Origin: JANXMY01 sp964251675
GTDB taxonomy: Bacteria; Armatimonadota; Armatimonadia; Armatimonadales; Capsulimonadaceae
Assembly (NCBI GenBank): GCA_964251675.1
Contig: CAXUKS010000021.1
Location: 1 to 64,000 of the forward strand
DNA length: 64,000 nucleotides
Direction: 5' to 3'
Shown: positions 44,515-53,471 of the stretch, piece by piece
How positions within the stretch are numbered: the stretch's first letter is position 1
How the letters are laid out: each line of letters starts with the position of its first letter
Notes under the pieces: model-generated
Seen by the model: the letters and a program-made list of their open reading frames with translations, nothing else
Databases searched by the model: none
What the model was told of the DNA's origin: nothing
Program-made: the position numbers and the translations under genes

Positions 44515-45255
44515 ATGCTTGATGACTTCGATGTCGTGGTCTGCACCATCTGGCGCGAGGGAAACTACCTGGAGCAGACCCTCAGCAACTTGACGGTCGA
44601 GCGCCCCCTCCGCGCTGACCTCCCCGTGTCCCTTGTCCTTGGTTCGCCCCTCTCCGGGTATGTGGACCAGTACCGGCAGGTTTCCGGGGTCAGCGTTGTC
44701 GACATGGGGCCATCCACTGGGGCCTGGATTGAAAGGCTGCCGCTGCGCCACCGGGCGACCTGGAACTACTACCGCTGCCTGACTCAGCCTGCTTCCACGG
44801 CGCGTGGAACGTTAGTCATTGAGGATGACGTCCGGTTCGCTCAGGGCTGGTTGGCCCGGCTTGCGGTTACCCTTGCCGCACTGGAAGCTTCTTCGGTGGA
44901 GGATTTTGTTCTTTCTTTGTACTGTCCGTCAGACTTTCCGCTGGCAGGGTACTTCCGGGGAGAGCTTTCTGTCGAGTACCCGCTGGGATGGTTTTATGGC
45001 ACTCAGGCCGTTTACTACACCGCCAAAACGCGGCAGGGGTTTGGAGCCTATTTGAAGAAGCACGGCGTGGTCGCCAATCGAGAGCCGTATGACGTGCTTC
45101 TCTGGCAATATCTGTCCGAGGCGGGTCTGCCCCTGCTTGCTACCGCGCCCAGCCTGGTGCAGCATCGGGGAAAGCAAAGCACCGGCCTGGGCGGCTGGCA
45201 CGAGCCCCCGTGCTTCTTTGAGGACGTCACCAGGCCCCTGCCGGAGACGCCATAG
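44515..45255 (+). CDS. Glycosyltransferase-like protein
   Basis: A 246-residue soluble protein that reads like a GT-A-fold glycosyltransferase. N-terminal VVVCTIWREGNYLEQTLSNL is followed by the acidic motif LVIEDDVRFAQGWL (metal-binding DxD-like) and by VEYPLGWFYGTQAVYYTAK with conserved aromatic residues. Sugar donor and acceptor unknown. ATG 44,515 is chosen; an in-frame GTG at 44,509 is also possible. A TACAAT box lies at 44,466-44,471. It opens the group of redox, glycosylation and Cys-rich genes to 48,474. Confidence 0.7.
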   Translation: MLDDFDVVVCTIWREGNYLEQTLSNLTVERPLRADLPVSLVLGSPLSGYVDQYRQVSGVSVVDMGPSTGAWIERLPLRHRATWNYYRCLTQPASTARGTLVIEDDVRFAQGWLARLAVTLAALEASSVEDFVLSLYCPSDFPLAGYFRGELSVEYPLGWFYGTQAVYYTAKTRQGFGAYLKKHGVVANREPYDVLLWQYLSEAGLPLLATAPSLVQHRGKQSTGLGGWHEPPCFFEDVTRPLPETP

Positions 45256-45307
45256 CCAAAGGCCGCTTCTGCATCAGGAAAAAATTAAAAGTATTTTCGC
45301 TTACCCC

Positions 45308-45338
45308 TTGACAAAAGTCGCGGGGGGGGGGGTAGAGT
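45308..45338 (+). promoter_or_regulatory. Promoter with G11 tract in the spacer
   Basis: A perfect -35 TTGACA (45,308-45,313) and a -10-like TAGAGT (45,333-45,338) are separated by 19 bp, of which 45,322-45,332 are eleven G residues. Slippage would change the spacer to 17-18 bp or longer, as in known phase-variable promoters. It lies 91 bp before the redoxin gene. Confidence 0.6.
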
Positions 45339-45428
45339 ATTCATACCCAATCATTGTCAGATTTGGTTTTTCCCTTCCCGTGCTTGTTCTGCCACTTCCG
45401 GTAAGTCACTAGTAAGGTTCTGCAAGAA

Positions 45429-45896
45429 ATGCCGCTGGCGATTGGTACTCCCCTGCCGTCTTTTGAGGGCGCGACACACTGGCTAGAGAGCCAGCCTGAC
45501 GTGCTCGGTCCGGTGCGCTCCAGCCCTCTGCTGGTGCAGTTCTGGGCCGTCTCCTGCCCGATCTGCAAGCTCAATATGCCTGGCGTTCTTTCCCTTCTTG
45601 ACACCTACCGTTCCCAAAACTTGCAGCTTGTTTCCGTGCATCGCCCGCGCATGGAAAGCGACATGAATATAGAAAAGGTCCGTGCCGCCGCGCAGGACCT
45701 TCAGCTTGTCGGCCCCTGCGCGTTGGACAACGACCATTCCGTCGGCGATTTGTTTCAGACGGCCAGCGTTTGGCCGTGCTACTTCTTTTTCGATGCCGAG
45801 CACAAACTGCGCTCCCGTGCGGCGGGGCAGTTGGGCCTGAAAATGGCGGAGAACTCGCTGAAGCGGCTGTTGGCCCCCGAGCTGTTGTCTATTTGA
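45429..45896 (+). CDS. TlpA/AhpC-like redoxin
   Basis: A 155-residue thioredoxin-fold protein with active site CPIC in VQFWAVSCPICKLNMPG. It lacks an obvious signal peptide, which fits a cytoplasmic location; LVSVHRPRMESDMNIEKV and SVWPCYFFFDAEHKLR follow the TlpA/redoxin pattern. It probably reduces or forms disulfides in a partner. The partner could be the 12-cysteine protein two genes downstream, but that one carries an export signal, so direct contact is inference. The start is 91 bp behind the G11 promoter. Confidence 0.8.
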   Translation: MPLAIGTPLPSFEGATHWLESQPDVLGPVRSSPLLVQFWAVSCPICKLNMPGVLSLLDTYRSQNLQLVSVHRPRMESDMNIEKVRAAAQDLQLVGPCALDNDHSVGDLFQTASVWPCYFFFDAEHKLRSRAAGQLGLKMAENSLKRLLAPELLSI

Positions 45897-45938
45897 TTGC
45901 CACTATTGCGCCCTAAGACAAGGAGAACAAACCGCCCC

Positions 45939-46184
45939 ATGCGACTTGAAGACCGCGAAGAGTATGTAGACATGGTCGCCCAGGCCGTGATCGACCGGAT
46001 TGAAGAGCGCGACCGCCTCGCCGGACTGGTGGACATGGTGGTGCATCGCGTCGTTGAATTACAGCAGCAGCAAGCCAAACTCGCGGCAGAAGCCGCCGAC
46101 TCGTCAGCCCAAGACCCACCACAGGAGACACACGATGATGGAAACAAACACACCGACCCCGCCGGACTCGCCGACCCCGCTTGA
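45939..46184 (+). CDS. Small acidic helical protein (81 aa)
   Basis: An 81-residue protein from ATG 45,939, with a strong ribosome site AAGGAG upstream. Two amphipathic helices (RLEDREEYVDMVAQAVIDRI; LVDMVVHRVVELQQQQAKLA) and a Gly/Asp/Pro-rich tail. No family recognised. It overlaps the next gene by 50 bp, so the two are tightly coupled, and it may be a partner, chaperone or scaffold for the Cys-rich protein. Confidence 0.65.
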   Translation: MRLEDREEYVDMVAQAVIDRIEERDRLAGLVDMVVHRVVELQQQQAKLAAEAADSSAQDPPQETHDDGNKHTDPAGLADPA

Positions 46185-46662
46185 AACCGCGCACGAAAAG
46201 TTCGAGCGGGAGCGCCTGACCCGCCGCCAAGCCCTGAAAAAGTTCGGCATGACCTCCGCCATGGCAACGTTCGCGCTGTTCAGCGTGGACGACTTGGCAC
46301 GCATGGTCGGCGGGGCGATGGAGCGTCAGGCGAGAAACAGCAAAATCGCCACGCTGGTCGCTCAAGAGTTTCAGCACTCAGGGATTGTACTGGGAGCAGA
46401 TATGCCTTACTACTATAACACGCCGCCTCCCTACTATGGCACTCCACCGCATTACAACATCTGCTCCTCGGGTGCTTGCGGCGCATGTTGTACCCAGAAT
46501 ACGAAAGACATGAATCAATGCTCGACAGATTTAACAAATTGCATAAAATACAAGTTGGGCGACTGTGCGGGCAACTATGATATATGTCTAAGAGCTGCGG
46601 CTTCTACGACTAGTGCCTGTTTAAACCCCTCAAATCAGACGCCATGCCCATGCACTTGCTGA
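46135..46662 (+). CDS. Tat-exported 12-cysteine protein
   Basis: A 175-residue protein of unknown family. Residues ~28-62 hold a twin-arginine-like leader: TRRQALKKFG then TSAMATFALFSVDDLARM, a weakly hydrophobic core. After a spacer comes a Tyr/Pro linker (MPYYYNTPPPYYGTPP). Then a C-terminal domain of about 70 residues contains twelve cysteines, including CSSGACGACC and a terminal CPCTC. This looks like a folded or disulfide-bonded or metal-binding exported module. ATG 46,135 has AGGAG at ideal spacing. The codons from ~46,380 onward are more AT-rich than the neighbours. Redoxin, peroxiredoxin and glycosyltransferase genes surround it. Confidence 0.75.
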   Translation: MMETNTPTPPDSPTPLETAHEKFERERLTRRQALKKFGMTSAMATFALFSVDDLARMVGGAMERQARNSKIATLVAQEFQHSGIVLGADMPYYYNTPPPYYGTPPHYNICSSGACGACCTQNTKDMNQCSTDLTNCIKYKLGDCAGNYDICLRAAASTTSACLNPSNQTPCPCTC

Positions 46663-46689
46663 GAGTTCTGGCAACGTTCCGAGGACATT

Positions 46690-47103
46690 ATGATGTTTAG
46701 AGGCAAAAGTCCGATTATTCTCTTGGCGTTACTGGGCTTGACTGTGGCTGGTTTTCTTTTGAATGCATTACATTTTAGTAGGCAGCAGCACCAAGTCAGT
46801 ACGCCTTCAGGGTATACGACGCAACAGACAGTGGGTAGTTTTGATCACGCCCCAACCTTGCAGGGCGAACAGCGTGCTTACTTGCAAGCTGAACAACGTG
46901 CTTATAAGTCACTAGGTGATCGTCTTTTGCAGGAAGGAGCTTTATGTGATAAGTTGCATCTTAATAAGGAAGAACGGGTGAAGCGTATTGACGCAGTGAG
47001 CAAGGCCGGAATGGTTGAAATGGATCGTGTGCGTAAGACACACTTTCAATCACCATACAATGCCAACTTTCCGGTAACGCAAGTTGTGGGAGATGGTTCT
47101 TAA
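46690..47103 (+). CDS. Membrane-anchored small protein (137 aa)
   Basis: A 137-residue protein with one N-terminal helix (PIILLALLGLTVAGFLLNALHF) and an extracytoplasmic part with a repeated EQRAY motif (GEQRAYLQAEQRAYKS) and a helical Lys/Arg-rich region. No family recognised. It lies 27 bp after the Cys-rich gene with GAGG before ATG 46,690, so one transcript is likely. AT-richer than the chromosome. Confidence 0.65.
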   Translation: MMFRGKSPIILLALLGLTVAGFLLNALHFSRQQHQVSTPSGYTTQQTVGSFDHAPTLQGEQRAYLQAEQRAYKSLGDRLLQEGALCDKLHLNKEERVKRIDAVSKAGMVEMDRVRKTHFQSPYNANFPVTQVVGDGS

Positions 47104-47204
47104 TCTTGTGCGCTTTTGTTTGATTAGGATGTAGCACACATCTCCGCTGAAGGGTGATGTAAAGCATTGATGCACCTTCGGAAAGACATCAAGAAGTTAC
47201 TGCT

Positions 47205-47903
47205 ATGCGTTTGACCCGCCCCGCCGCCCGCCTTGCTATCCCAAAAATCCTGCACCACACCTGGATTGGGGATGACCCGCTTTCGGAGGCGGCGCTGGAA
47301 ATGATTGCAAAGTGGCGGCGGCATCACCCGGAGTGGGAGATGCGTCTCTGGACGCGGGACAACCTGCCGCCGCTTCAAAACCAGACCATCTATGACGGCT
47401 TCAAGAACCACGGCCAGCGGGCGGACATCCTGCGCTATGAGCTGATGTACCAGTTCGGGGGCGTCTACGTCGATATTGACATGGAATGTCAGAAGCCTTT
47501 GGATGACTTGATCGAAAACTGCGAAGGCTTCGCGGGGCGGACGGAACCCGTCTGGCAGATCGTCGGGACGCAGTACCTGGAAATTGCGATACTTGGCGCG
47601 GTCCCCGGTCATTCGCTCTTTGCGCGGGTCATCGACAAGCTGCCGGAGTGGTACGAGGCGCACCCGGATTATTCCATTCCTGCCCGGACCGGGCCGTACT
47701 ATTTCCAGAAGCAGTACCTCGCCTGGCGCACCGAGGGAGAGCAGTATCAGGGGCAGCATCGGGACTTTCGTTTGTTCCGGCCTTTGCTGTTTTATCCCTA
47801 CATCGGGGCGATGGGGGCCGGGCCGAACAGCGACAGGGAGTACCCGGAGGCGTATGCGATCCACCGCTGGTGGACGTCCTGGTATCCTCCGAACGGTTTT
47901 TAG
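47205..47903 (+). CDS. GT32-type (OCH1-like) glycosyltransferase
   Basis: A 232-residue glycosyltransferase with the GT32/DXD signature: IPKILHHTWIG near the N terminus, then RADILRYELMYQFGGVYVDIDMEC, where the DxD coordinates the nucleotide-sugar metal, and AIHRWWTSWYPP at the C terminus. Family members add mannose, galactose or other sugars to proteins or lipids. It sits between the Cys-rich/membrane protein pair and a peroxiredoxin, about 100 bp downstream of the former, so the acceptor could be an envelope protein, but this is inference. Confidence 0.9.
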   Translation: MRLTRPAARLAIPKILHHTWIGDDPLSEAALEMIAKWRRHHPEWEMRLWTRDNLPPLQNQTIYDGFKNHGQRADILRYELMYQFGGVYVDIDMECQKPLDDLIENCEGFAGRTEPVWQIVGTQYLEIAILGAVPGHSLFARVIDKLPEWYEAHPDYSIPARTGPYYFQKQYLAWRTEGEQYQGQHRDFRLFRPLLFYPYIGAMGAGPNSDREYPEAYAIHRWWTSWYPPNGF

Positions 47904-47916
47904 CGAGGATGACTCC

Positions 47917-48474
47917 ATGAGCACATTTGCCCGCGTCGGCCTGCCTGCGCCTGAGTTTGCCGCCCCCGCCGCCTTTCCCGACGAGACCGCGCAAGCCCCG
48001 CTCCAAACCGTGTGCCTGGCGGACTATGCGGGCCGCTGGCTGGTCTTCTTCTGGTATCCCCGTGACTTCACCGTGGTCTGCCCCACCGAGATCACCGCGC
48101 TCTCCGACCGGATGGACGAGTTCACCGACCTGGACGCTGCCGTGCTGGGGGCGTCCACCGACTCGGTCTACTGCCATCGCGCCTGGCAGCGAACGCCGCG
48201 TGCGGACAACGGCATTGCGGGCGTCCGCTTTCCCCTGCTGGCCGATGGTCTGGGCCGGATCGCCGAACGCTACGGCGTCCTGTCCGAAGACGGGGACGCT
48301 TTGCGCGGCCTGTTTATTCTGGACCCGGACGGCGTAATTCAATACTGCGTCACGCACAATTTGAACGTGGGCCGCTCGGTGGACGAAACGCTGCGGGTGC
48401 TGGAAGCCATTCAGTCCGGCGGGCAGTGCGGCTCCGACTGGAAGCCGGGGCAGCCGTCCGTGCCGCCACGCTGA
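47917..48474 (+). CDS. Peroxiredoxin (AhpC/TSA family)
   Basis: A 185-residue peroxiredoxin. Peroxidatic cysteine in FFWYPRDFTVVCPTEI, resolving-type cysteine in GQCGSDWKPG near the C terminus, so a typical 2-Cys arrangement. It reduces peroxides in the cytoplasm at the expense of thioredoxin (trxB is encoded in the window). The frame extends upstream to 47,584 inside the GT32 gene, but ATG 47,917 with GCGAGGA is the true start. It lies 13 bp after the GT32 stop. Confidence 0.93.
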   Translation: MSTFARVGLPAPEFAAPAAFPDETAQAPLQTVCLADYAGRWLVFFWYPRDFTVVCPTEITALSDRMDEFTDLDAAVLGASTDSVYCHRAWQRTPRADNGIAGVRFPLLADGLGRIAERYGVLSEDGDALRGLFILDPDGVIQYCVTHNLNVGRSVDETLRVLEAIQSGGQCGSDWKPGQPSVPPR

Positions 48475-48527
48475 TTTTTTCTGCTCTCGCCCCTCGCTCC
48501 TCCTCCCGCGAACGCACTTTTTCCCTC

Positions 48528-48556
48528 TTGCCTTTTTTTCGCCGGTATGATATGAT
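48528..48556 (+). promoter_or_regulatory. Promoter of the large FtsX gene
   Basis: TTGCCT at 48,528-48,533, a 17-bp spacer and TATGAT at 48,551-48,556. It lies 132 bp upstream of ATG 48,688 and probably starts the long transporter unit. Confidence 0.6.
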
Positions 48557-48687
48557 AGCGCAGACTTCCCGCGCCAAAAGCCAGTTCCGTCTACCGTTTG
48601 CTTCTGTTTTTGCTTTTAAGTGTTTCGCCCGCCCTCGGTGCTGAGGCGCAGGGTGCTTCTTTTGCACTGCCTGAAGGACTCCACCGC

Positions 48688-51600
48688 ATGAAGAGTTTCC
48701 GCCGCGCCGCCCGTGTTCTGGCCTGCCTGTGTCTGCTGACAGTCGCCGGTATTCCGGTGTCGGCGCAGACGCCTAAAGTCAAAATCGACCCGGAAGCCGC
48801 TCAGAACTACAAAACTCTGGCCGCCGGGATCAGCCCGGCGCGGCTTGCTAAAACCATCGCGGACCTGTCTGCCATCAGCTACCCCGTCCCCAATCAGCCC
48901 GCCGGAGCGCCGGTCACGGCTCATTCGCGCCTGGCGGGAACGCCGGGCGGCGACCAGGCGCGGGCGTATGTCCGGGCCGAGTTCCGGAAAATCTTTGGCG
49001 CAGGCCATGTCGCCGAAGAAGAGTTCCCCGTCACTATTCCTGTAGACAACGGCGCGTCCGTCAAAGCGCCCGGCCTGCCGCGCCCGCTGGCCCTTCAGCC
49101 GCTCTGGCCCAATCTGGTTCGGACGTCCACCCTGCCGTCCGGCGGCGTGGACGGCCCGCTGATTTATGCGGGCAAAGGCGACCTGCGGGCCTTCCGGGGC
49201 AAGCCCGTCGAAGGCAGCATCGTGATGCTGGACTTCAACTGCGGCCTGGACTGGGAAAACGCCGCCCGGCTCGGGGCGAAAGCCATCATTTTTGTGGAGC
49301 CGAGCCAGATACAGCGCGGCGAGGGCGAAACCAAGTTTCTGCGCCTGCCGGTCAACATTCCCCGCTTCTGGATGGGGCGCGGCGATGCGGCCCTGCTGCA
49401 ATCCGCCGCGCTGACGACCCCGAACTTCGCCGTGCATCTGGACTGCGATAACCCGTGGAAGACTGGCACGAGCGCAAACATTGTCGGGACTATCCCCGGC
49501 ACGGGGCCGCTGGCCTCGCAGCATATCGTCATTGAATCGTACTACGATTCTATGTCCATTGTGCCGACGCAGGCCCCCGGCGCGGAAGCCGCTGACGGCA
49601 TTGCGTCCCTGCTGGAGCTGGCCCGCGCCTACAAGGCCAATCCCCCGGCGCGGACGATTGATTTTGTGGCCTGCGGCGCACACTTTCTGGGCATTCAGGG
49701 CGCACGGCTTTATGTGGATAAACACATCGATTCGTGGCGGCCTGTCTCGGGGCTGGACACCCTGAAACACACGCTGTTCAAGAGCGCCCTGCCGGACCGC
49801 ACCAATGTTCTGCTGTTTTCCGGGCTGGATTTGTCGTCGCAGACGGGTTCTGTGGGTGTTTTCTACAAAGGCTATTTTTACGACTACCGCGAGGATATTC
49901 AGGGCGATTTCTCGGACATCGGGCGCACATTCCGCGAAAACGCCGAAAAGATCGGGCAGACGCTCGGTTTCGACCCGTCCACGGCATTTGCTGACGGCAT
50001 CAATGGCGTCAACGGCAAAAGCTGGCGCAATTACCTTCCGGGCGCCCTGGCCTTTGACGCGGAAGCGGCCACAATGGCGGGCGGCAAAGGCATCACGTTT
50101 GCCACGACTGATGATGGCCGAAACCTGGTGGACACGCCCCGCGACCTGCCGCCAGCGGTCAATGTCGTCAACCTAGCCGCGCAGACACGCCTGCTGGCCT
50201 GCCAATTCTGGCATGTCCTGCATGACACCAATGACCCCAACAAAATCTCTGAACGCAGCACCGCCTCGCTAATGCCCGTACCGGGCTGGCCCGCCTGGAC
50301 CCGGCAGGGCCTGCGCCTCGGCTTCAGCCGCCTGACAGGCCGGGTCCTGCTGTTTGATCCCAAAACCAACTTTGTCCCCGATAAGCCGATCACAGAGACC
50401 CTGGCTGTCATCGGCAACCGAGAGGAGACCATGACCGGCGTGCGCGGCGCCCTGGTGCAGGCGACTGCGCCCGGAGATGCCCGCTTTGATTTCCCCGGCC
50501 TGCCGCTGGTCATCTCCAACGGCGTCAGCGGCCTGCGCTATGGACCGGGCAACAACATTCATCTTGCTGCTTACCGGCTGCATTCTAGTGATGACGCGAC
50601 CGGCAATCGCGGCGACGTAGATTACGCGCCGGATCAAGGCGTCAACGGCTCGCAGAACTATCCGACTGAGATTGACCTCACCTCAGACGCCAAAGAAACA
50701 CAGGTGATCGTGTTTCCCTGTGTCGCCACCACGGTTTACGACCTCTTAGATCAGGCCGCCCTCAAGCGCCTGGGGGACATCAATATCTACGACGGGGCCT
50801 CGGACAGCGAGCCGCGCCAGTATGGCCTGGTGCGCGGCGAAGGGCAGCTTGTGCTGTTTTCGCCGCCGGAGGCCACCACGCGCCTGAAAATCGTGGCAGG
50901 GAACGGCCCATCAATTCGCTTTCTGCTGATCAACGCGACTCAAGACCATCCCACAGGCATTGGCTACGCGGTCGGCACGCCCGCTGCCCGGCAGGCCAAC
51001 TATACATCGCCGCCTGACCCGAACATCCCGGATGATGCCGTCCGCAATGGGGCCATCAACAACACGGCCCTGCGCGTCGCCCGCGATATGTGGACGCTAG
51101 ACGATTTCCGCATTCGCAACCTCGCCAAGTTCCGCATTGTGCAGCTTGGTGACAAGACCAACCCGCTGACCTTCCTCCATGACGAGGCCGCCCGGCAAAT
51201 GTCGCTGGCCCAAACGGCCTACGCGGGACGCGATTACGAGCTGTTTGACGCCTTCAGCCGTCAGGCCTGGGCCAACGAATCCCGTGTCTACCCGCAGGCC
51301 CAGCAGACCGCCAACGACGTGGTGCAGGGCGTTATCTTCTACCTGTTTCTCTTGATCCCGTTTGCGTACTTCCTGGAGCGGCTGCTGTTCGGCTATTCAG
51401 ACCTGCGGCGGCAGCTCACGGCGGCGTTTGGCATTTTCATCGTGATCTTCGCCATTTTCTCGCAAATCCACCCGGCATTTTCGATTGGCTCGGTCAATCC
51501 GCTGATTATTTTGATCGCGTTCGTCATGCTGGCCCTGTCGGTCATTGTGTCGCTGCTGGTCTGGGGCAAGTTCGAAGAGCAGCTCAAGCAGTTCAACAAA

Positions 51601-53436
51601 AGCGTTTCTGGCGTGCATAAGGCCGATGTCGGCAAGGCGTCGATTGCGTTTGCAGCGTTTGCGCTGGGCATCTCCAATATGCGGCGGCGCAAAGAGCGCA
51701 CTCTGCTGACCTGTCTGACGCTGGTGCTTTTGACGTTCACCGTGCTGTCGTTTACGTCCATCGTCAACACCATCCGCTACAACGACGTGCCCGCGCCGGG
51801 GCGGGCGGTTTACAACGGCCTGCTCCTGCGCCTGCCGACCTGGGGCAAGCTGGACTTCACGGCTTACCGCCTGTTGAACGACGAATACGGCAGCCGGTAC
51901 GCCGTCGCGCCCCGCGCCTGGTTCTTCGGCGCACAGCCCGGCCTGCCGACGTTTCTGCACCTGACCCGCGCCCATCTGGGAACCGACGTCAAAGGCGTCA
52001 ACGGCTTCACGCCACAGGAGGCGCAGGTCACGGGCCTGAACAAGTCGCTGATCGCAGGCCGCTGGTTCGCGCCGGGGGACACCTACGCCGCTATTCTGCC
52101 CAAAGGCGTCGCGTCCAGCCTGCAAATCACGCCCGCCGATGTCGGCAAATTGAGCATCAACTTCGGCGGTGTGCCCTATCTGGTCATCGGCATTGTGGAT
52201 GCCGACGCGTTCAAGGCCGTCAAGGACCTGGACAACGAGACCTTGACCCCGGTAGACTTCCAGGCCCAGCAGGCGCAGGGCAATGCGGCTGCAGGCGCGG
52301 CGGGCGGGGCCGCGCCCAAAGGCTTCCAGGAGTATCTGCACCTGGACCCGGATAACGTGCTGTATGTGCCCTACGACACGCTGATTAACCTCGGCGGCAA
52401 CCTGGAGTCCGTGGCGATCAATATGGGCAGTGCCGGGACGGTCGGCACGGAGCTGAAAAGCCTGATGCCGCGCCTCGATTTGAACCTCTATGCCGGGCAG
52501 GACGGGCAGAACCACCGTTTCTCGGCGATTGGCGCGACTTCTTCGCAGGGCCTGGTCAACATCATCATCCCGATCTTGATTGCCGCGCTGATCGTCCTGA
52601 ACACCATGCTGGGATCGGTTTTTGAGCGGGTCAAGGAGATTGCGATTTTCTCGTCCATCGGCCTGTCGCCGTCGAATATCGCCATGCTGTTTATCGCCGA
52701 GGCGCTGGTGTATGGTATCATCGGCGCGGTGTCGGGCTACCTCATCGGGCAGGGGCTGGCGTGGCTCATCGCGCACTTCCATATCCTGCCGGGTCTGTAC
52801 CTGAACTTCTCGTCGACGTCCGCCGAGCTTGCCATCGGACTGGTCGTGGTCGTGGTGCTGCTGTCCACCATCTTCCCGGCCCGCAAAGCTTCGGAAGTGG
52901 CGACCCCTGCCGTGGACCGGACCTGGAAAGTGCCCGAGCCAGACGGCGACCAGTGGCGGATCACCCTGCCGTTCGCCGTGGCAGGCGCCCAGGCCCCCGG
53001 TATCAACCAGTTTTTGGCCGAATGGTTCCGCTCCTATGAAGAGCAGTCGGTCGGCGACTTTTTGACGCAGGATATTCGCACCGGCGTCGAGACCATGCCC
53101 TCCGGCCCCGGCTATCGCCTGTCGGGCCGCATCTGGCTGGCCCCCTTCGACCTCGGCGTCTCCCAGATGATCGCGCTGGACACCGCGCCGACCGATCTGG
53201 AAGACGTGTATGAAGTCAGCCTCAATTTAACCCGCGTGTCCGGCGACGTGTCCAACTGGAAGCGCGTCAACCGCCGCTTCCTGAACGTCGTCCGCAAACA
53301 GTTCCTCATCTGGCGCACCCTGTCCGCCGCCGAGCGCGAGCGGTACCTGGAGATCGGCGGAGCCGCCGCTGCCGGGACGGCCACACAGGCCGAAGCCGTC
53401 GCTATAGGAGCCGGAGCCGTCGCGCCTGCGCTGTAA
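48688..53436 (+). CDS. FtsX-type ABC permease fused to a degenerate M28 peptidase/PA ectodomain
   Basis: A 1,582-residue membrane protein. Signal segment (~1-25) and an exported region (~40-480) that follows the M28 aminopeptidase layout with an inserted PA-like domain (GPLIYAGKGDLRAFRGKPVE). The usual zinc ligands are changed: SYYDS for HYDS, AEAADG at the Asp ligand, and GAHFLG where the catalytic glutamates should be. It is therefore probably inactive. Then a beta-rich stretch to ~860, four-helix region (~880-960), FtsX core (~1000-1410: TLLTCLTLVLLTFTVLSF; IIIPILIAALIVLNTMLGSV) and a ~150-residue cytosolic C-terminal domain. The matching ATPase is at 59,290. ATG 48,688 is preferred over 48,598. 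Far larger than LolC/FtsX (~400 residues). Confidence 0.85.
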   Translation: MKSFRRAARVLACLCLLTVAGIPVSAQTPKVKIDPEAAQNYKTLAAGISPARLAKTIADLSAISYPVPNQPAGAPVTAHSRLAGTPGGDQARAYVRAEFRKIFGAGHVAEEEFPVTIPVDNGASVKAPGLPRPLALQPLWPNLVRTSTLPSGGVDGPLIYAGKGDLRAFRGKPVEGSIVMLDFNCGLDWENAARLGAKAIIFVEPSQIQRGEGETKFLRLPVNIPRFWMGRGDAALLQSAALTTPNFAVHLDCDNPWKTGTSANIVGTIPGTGPLASQHIVIESYYDSMSIVPTQAPGAEAADGIASLLELARAYKANPPARTIDFVACGAHFLGIQGARLYVDKHIDSWRPVSGLDTLKHTLFKSALPDRTNVLLFSGLDLSSQTGSVGVFYKGYFYDYREDIQGDFSDIGRTFRENAEKIGQTLGFDPSTAFADGINGVNGKSWRNYLPGALAFDAEAATMAGGKGITFATTDDGRNLVDTPRDLPPAVNVVNLAAQTRLLACQFWHVLHDTNDPNKISERSTASLMPVPGWPAWTRQGLRLGFSRLTGRVLLFDPKTNFVPDKPITETLAVIGNREETMTGVRGALVQATAPGDARFDFPGLPLVISNGVSGLRYGPGNNIHLAAYRLHSSDDATGNRGDVDYAPDQGVNGSQNYPTEIDLTSDAKETQVIVFPCVATTVYDLLDQAALKRLGDINIYDGASDSEPRQYGLVRGEGQLVLFSPPEATTRLKIVAGNGPSIRFLLINATQDHPTGIGYAVGTPAARQANYTSPPDPNIPDDAVRNGAINNTALRVARDMWTLDDFRIRNLAKFRIVQLGDKTNPLTFLHDEAARQMSLAQTAYAGRDYELFDAFSRQAWANESRVYPQAQQTANDVVQGVIFYLFLLIPFAYFLERLLFGYSDLRRQLTAAFGIFIVIFAIFSQIHPAFSIGSVNPLIILIAFVMLALSVIVSLLVWGKFEEQLKQFNKSVSGVHKADVGKASIAFAAFALGISNMRRRKERTLLTCLTLVLLTFTVLSFTSIVNTIRYNDVPAPGRAVYNGLLLRLPTWGKLDFTAYRLLNDEYGSRYAVAPRAWFFGAQPGLPTFLHLTRAHLGTDVKGVNGFTPQEAQVTGLNKSLIAGRWFAPGDTYAAILPKGVASSLQITPADVGKLSINFGGVPYLVIGIVDADAFKAVKDLDNETLTPVDFQAQQAQGNAAAGAAGGAAPKGFQEYLHLDPDNVLYVPYDTLINLGGNLESVAINMGSAGTVGTELKSLMPRLDLNLYAGQDGQNHRFSAIGATSSQGLVNIIIPILIAALIVLNTMLGSVFERVKEIAIFSSIGLSPSNIAMLFIAEALVYGIIGAVSGYLIGQGLAWLIAHFHILPGLYLNFSSTSAELAIGLVVVVVLLSTIFPARKASEVATPAVDRTWKVPEPDGDQWRITLPFAVAGAQAPGINQFLAEWFRSYEEQSVGDFLTQDIRTGVETMPSGPGYRLSGRIWLAPFDLGVSQMIALDTAPTDLEDVYEVSLNLTRVSGDVSNWKRVNRRFLNVVRKQFLIWRTLSAAERERYLEIGGAAAAGTATQAEAVAIGAGAVAPAL

Positions 53437-53471
53437 GCCACCATAACTGCTGTTTCTGGGAGAGTGTTATT

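Noticed and set aside
48616..49770. 384-residue minus-strand frame
   Set aside because: Antisense of the exported M28-like region.
51397..52782. 461-residue minus-strand frame
   Set aside because: Mirror of the large FtsX permease, with no motif or ribosome site.
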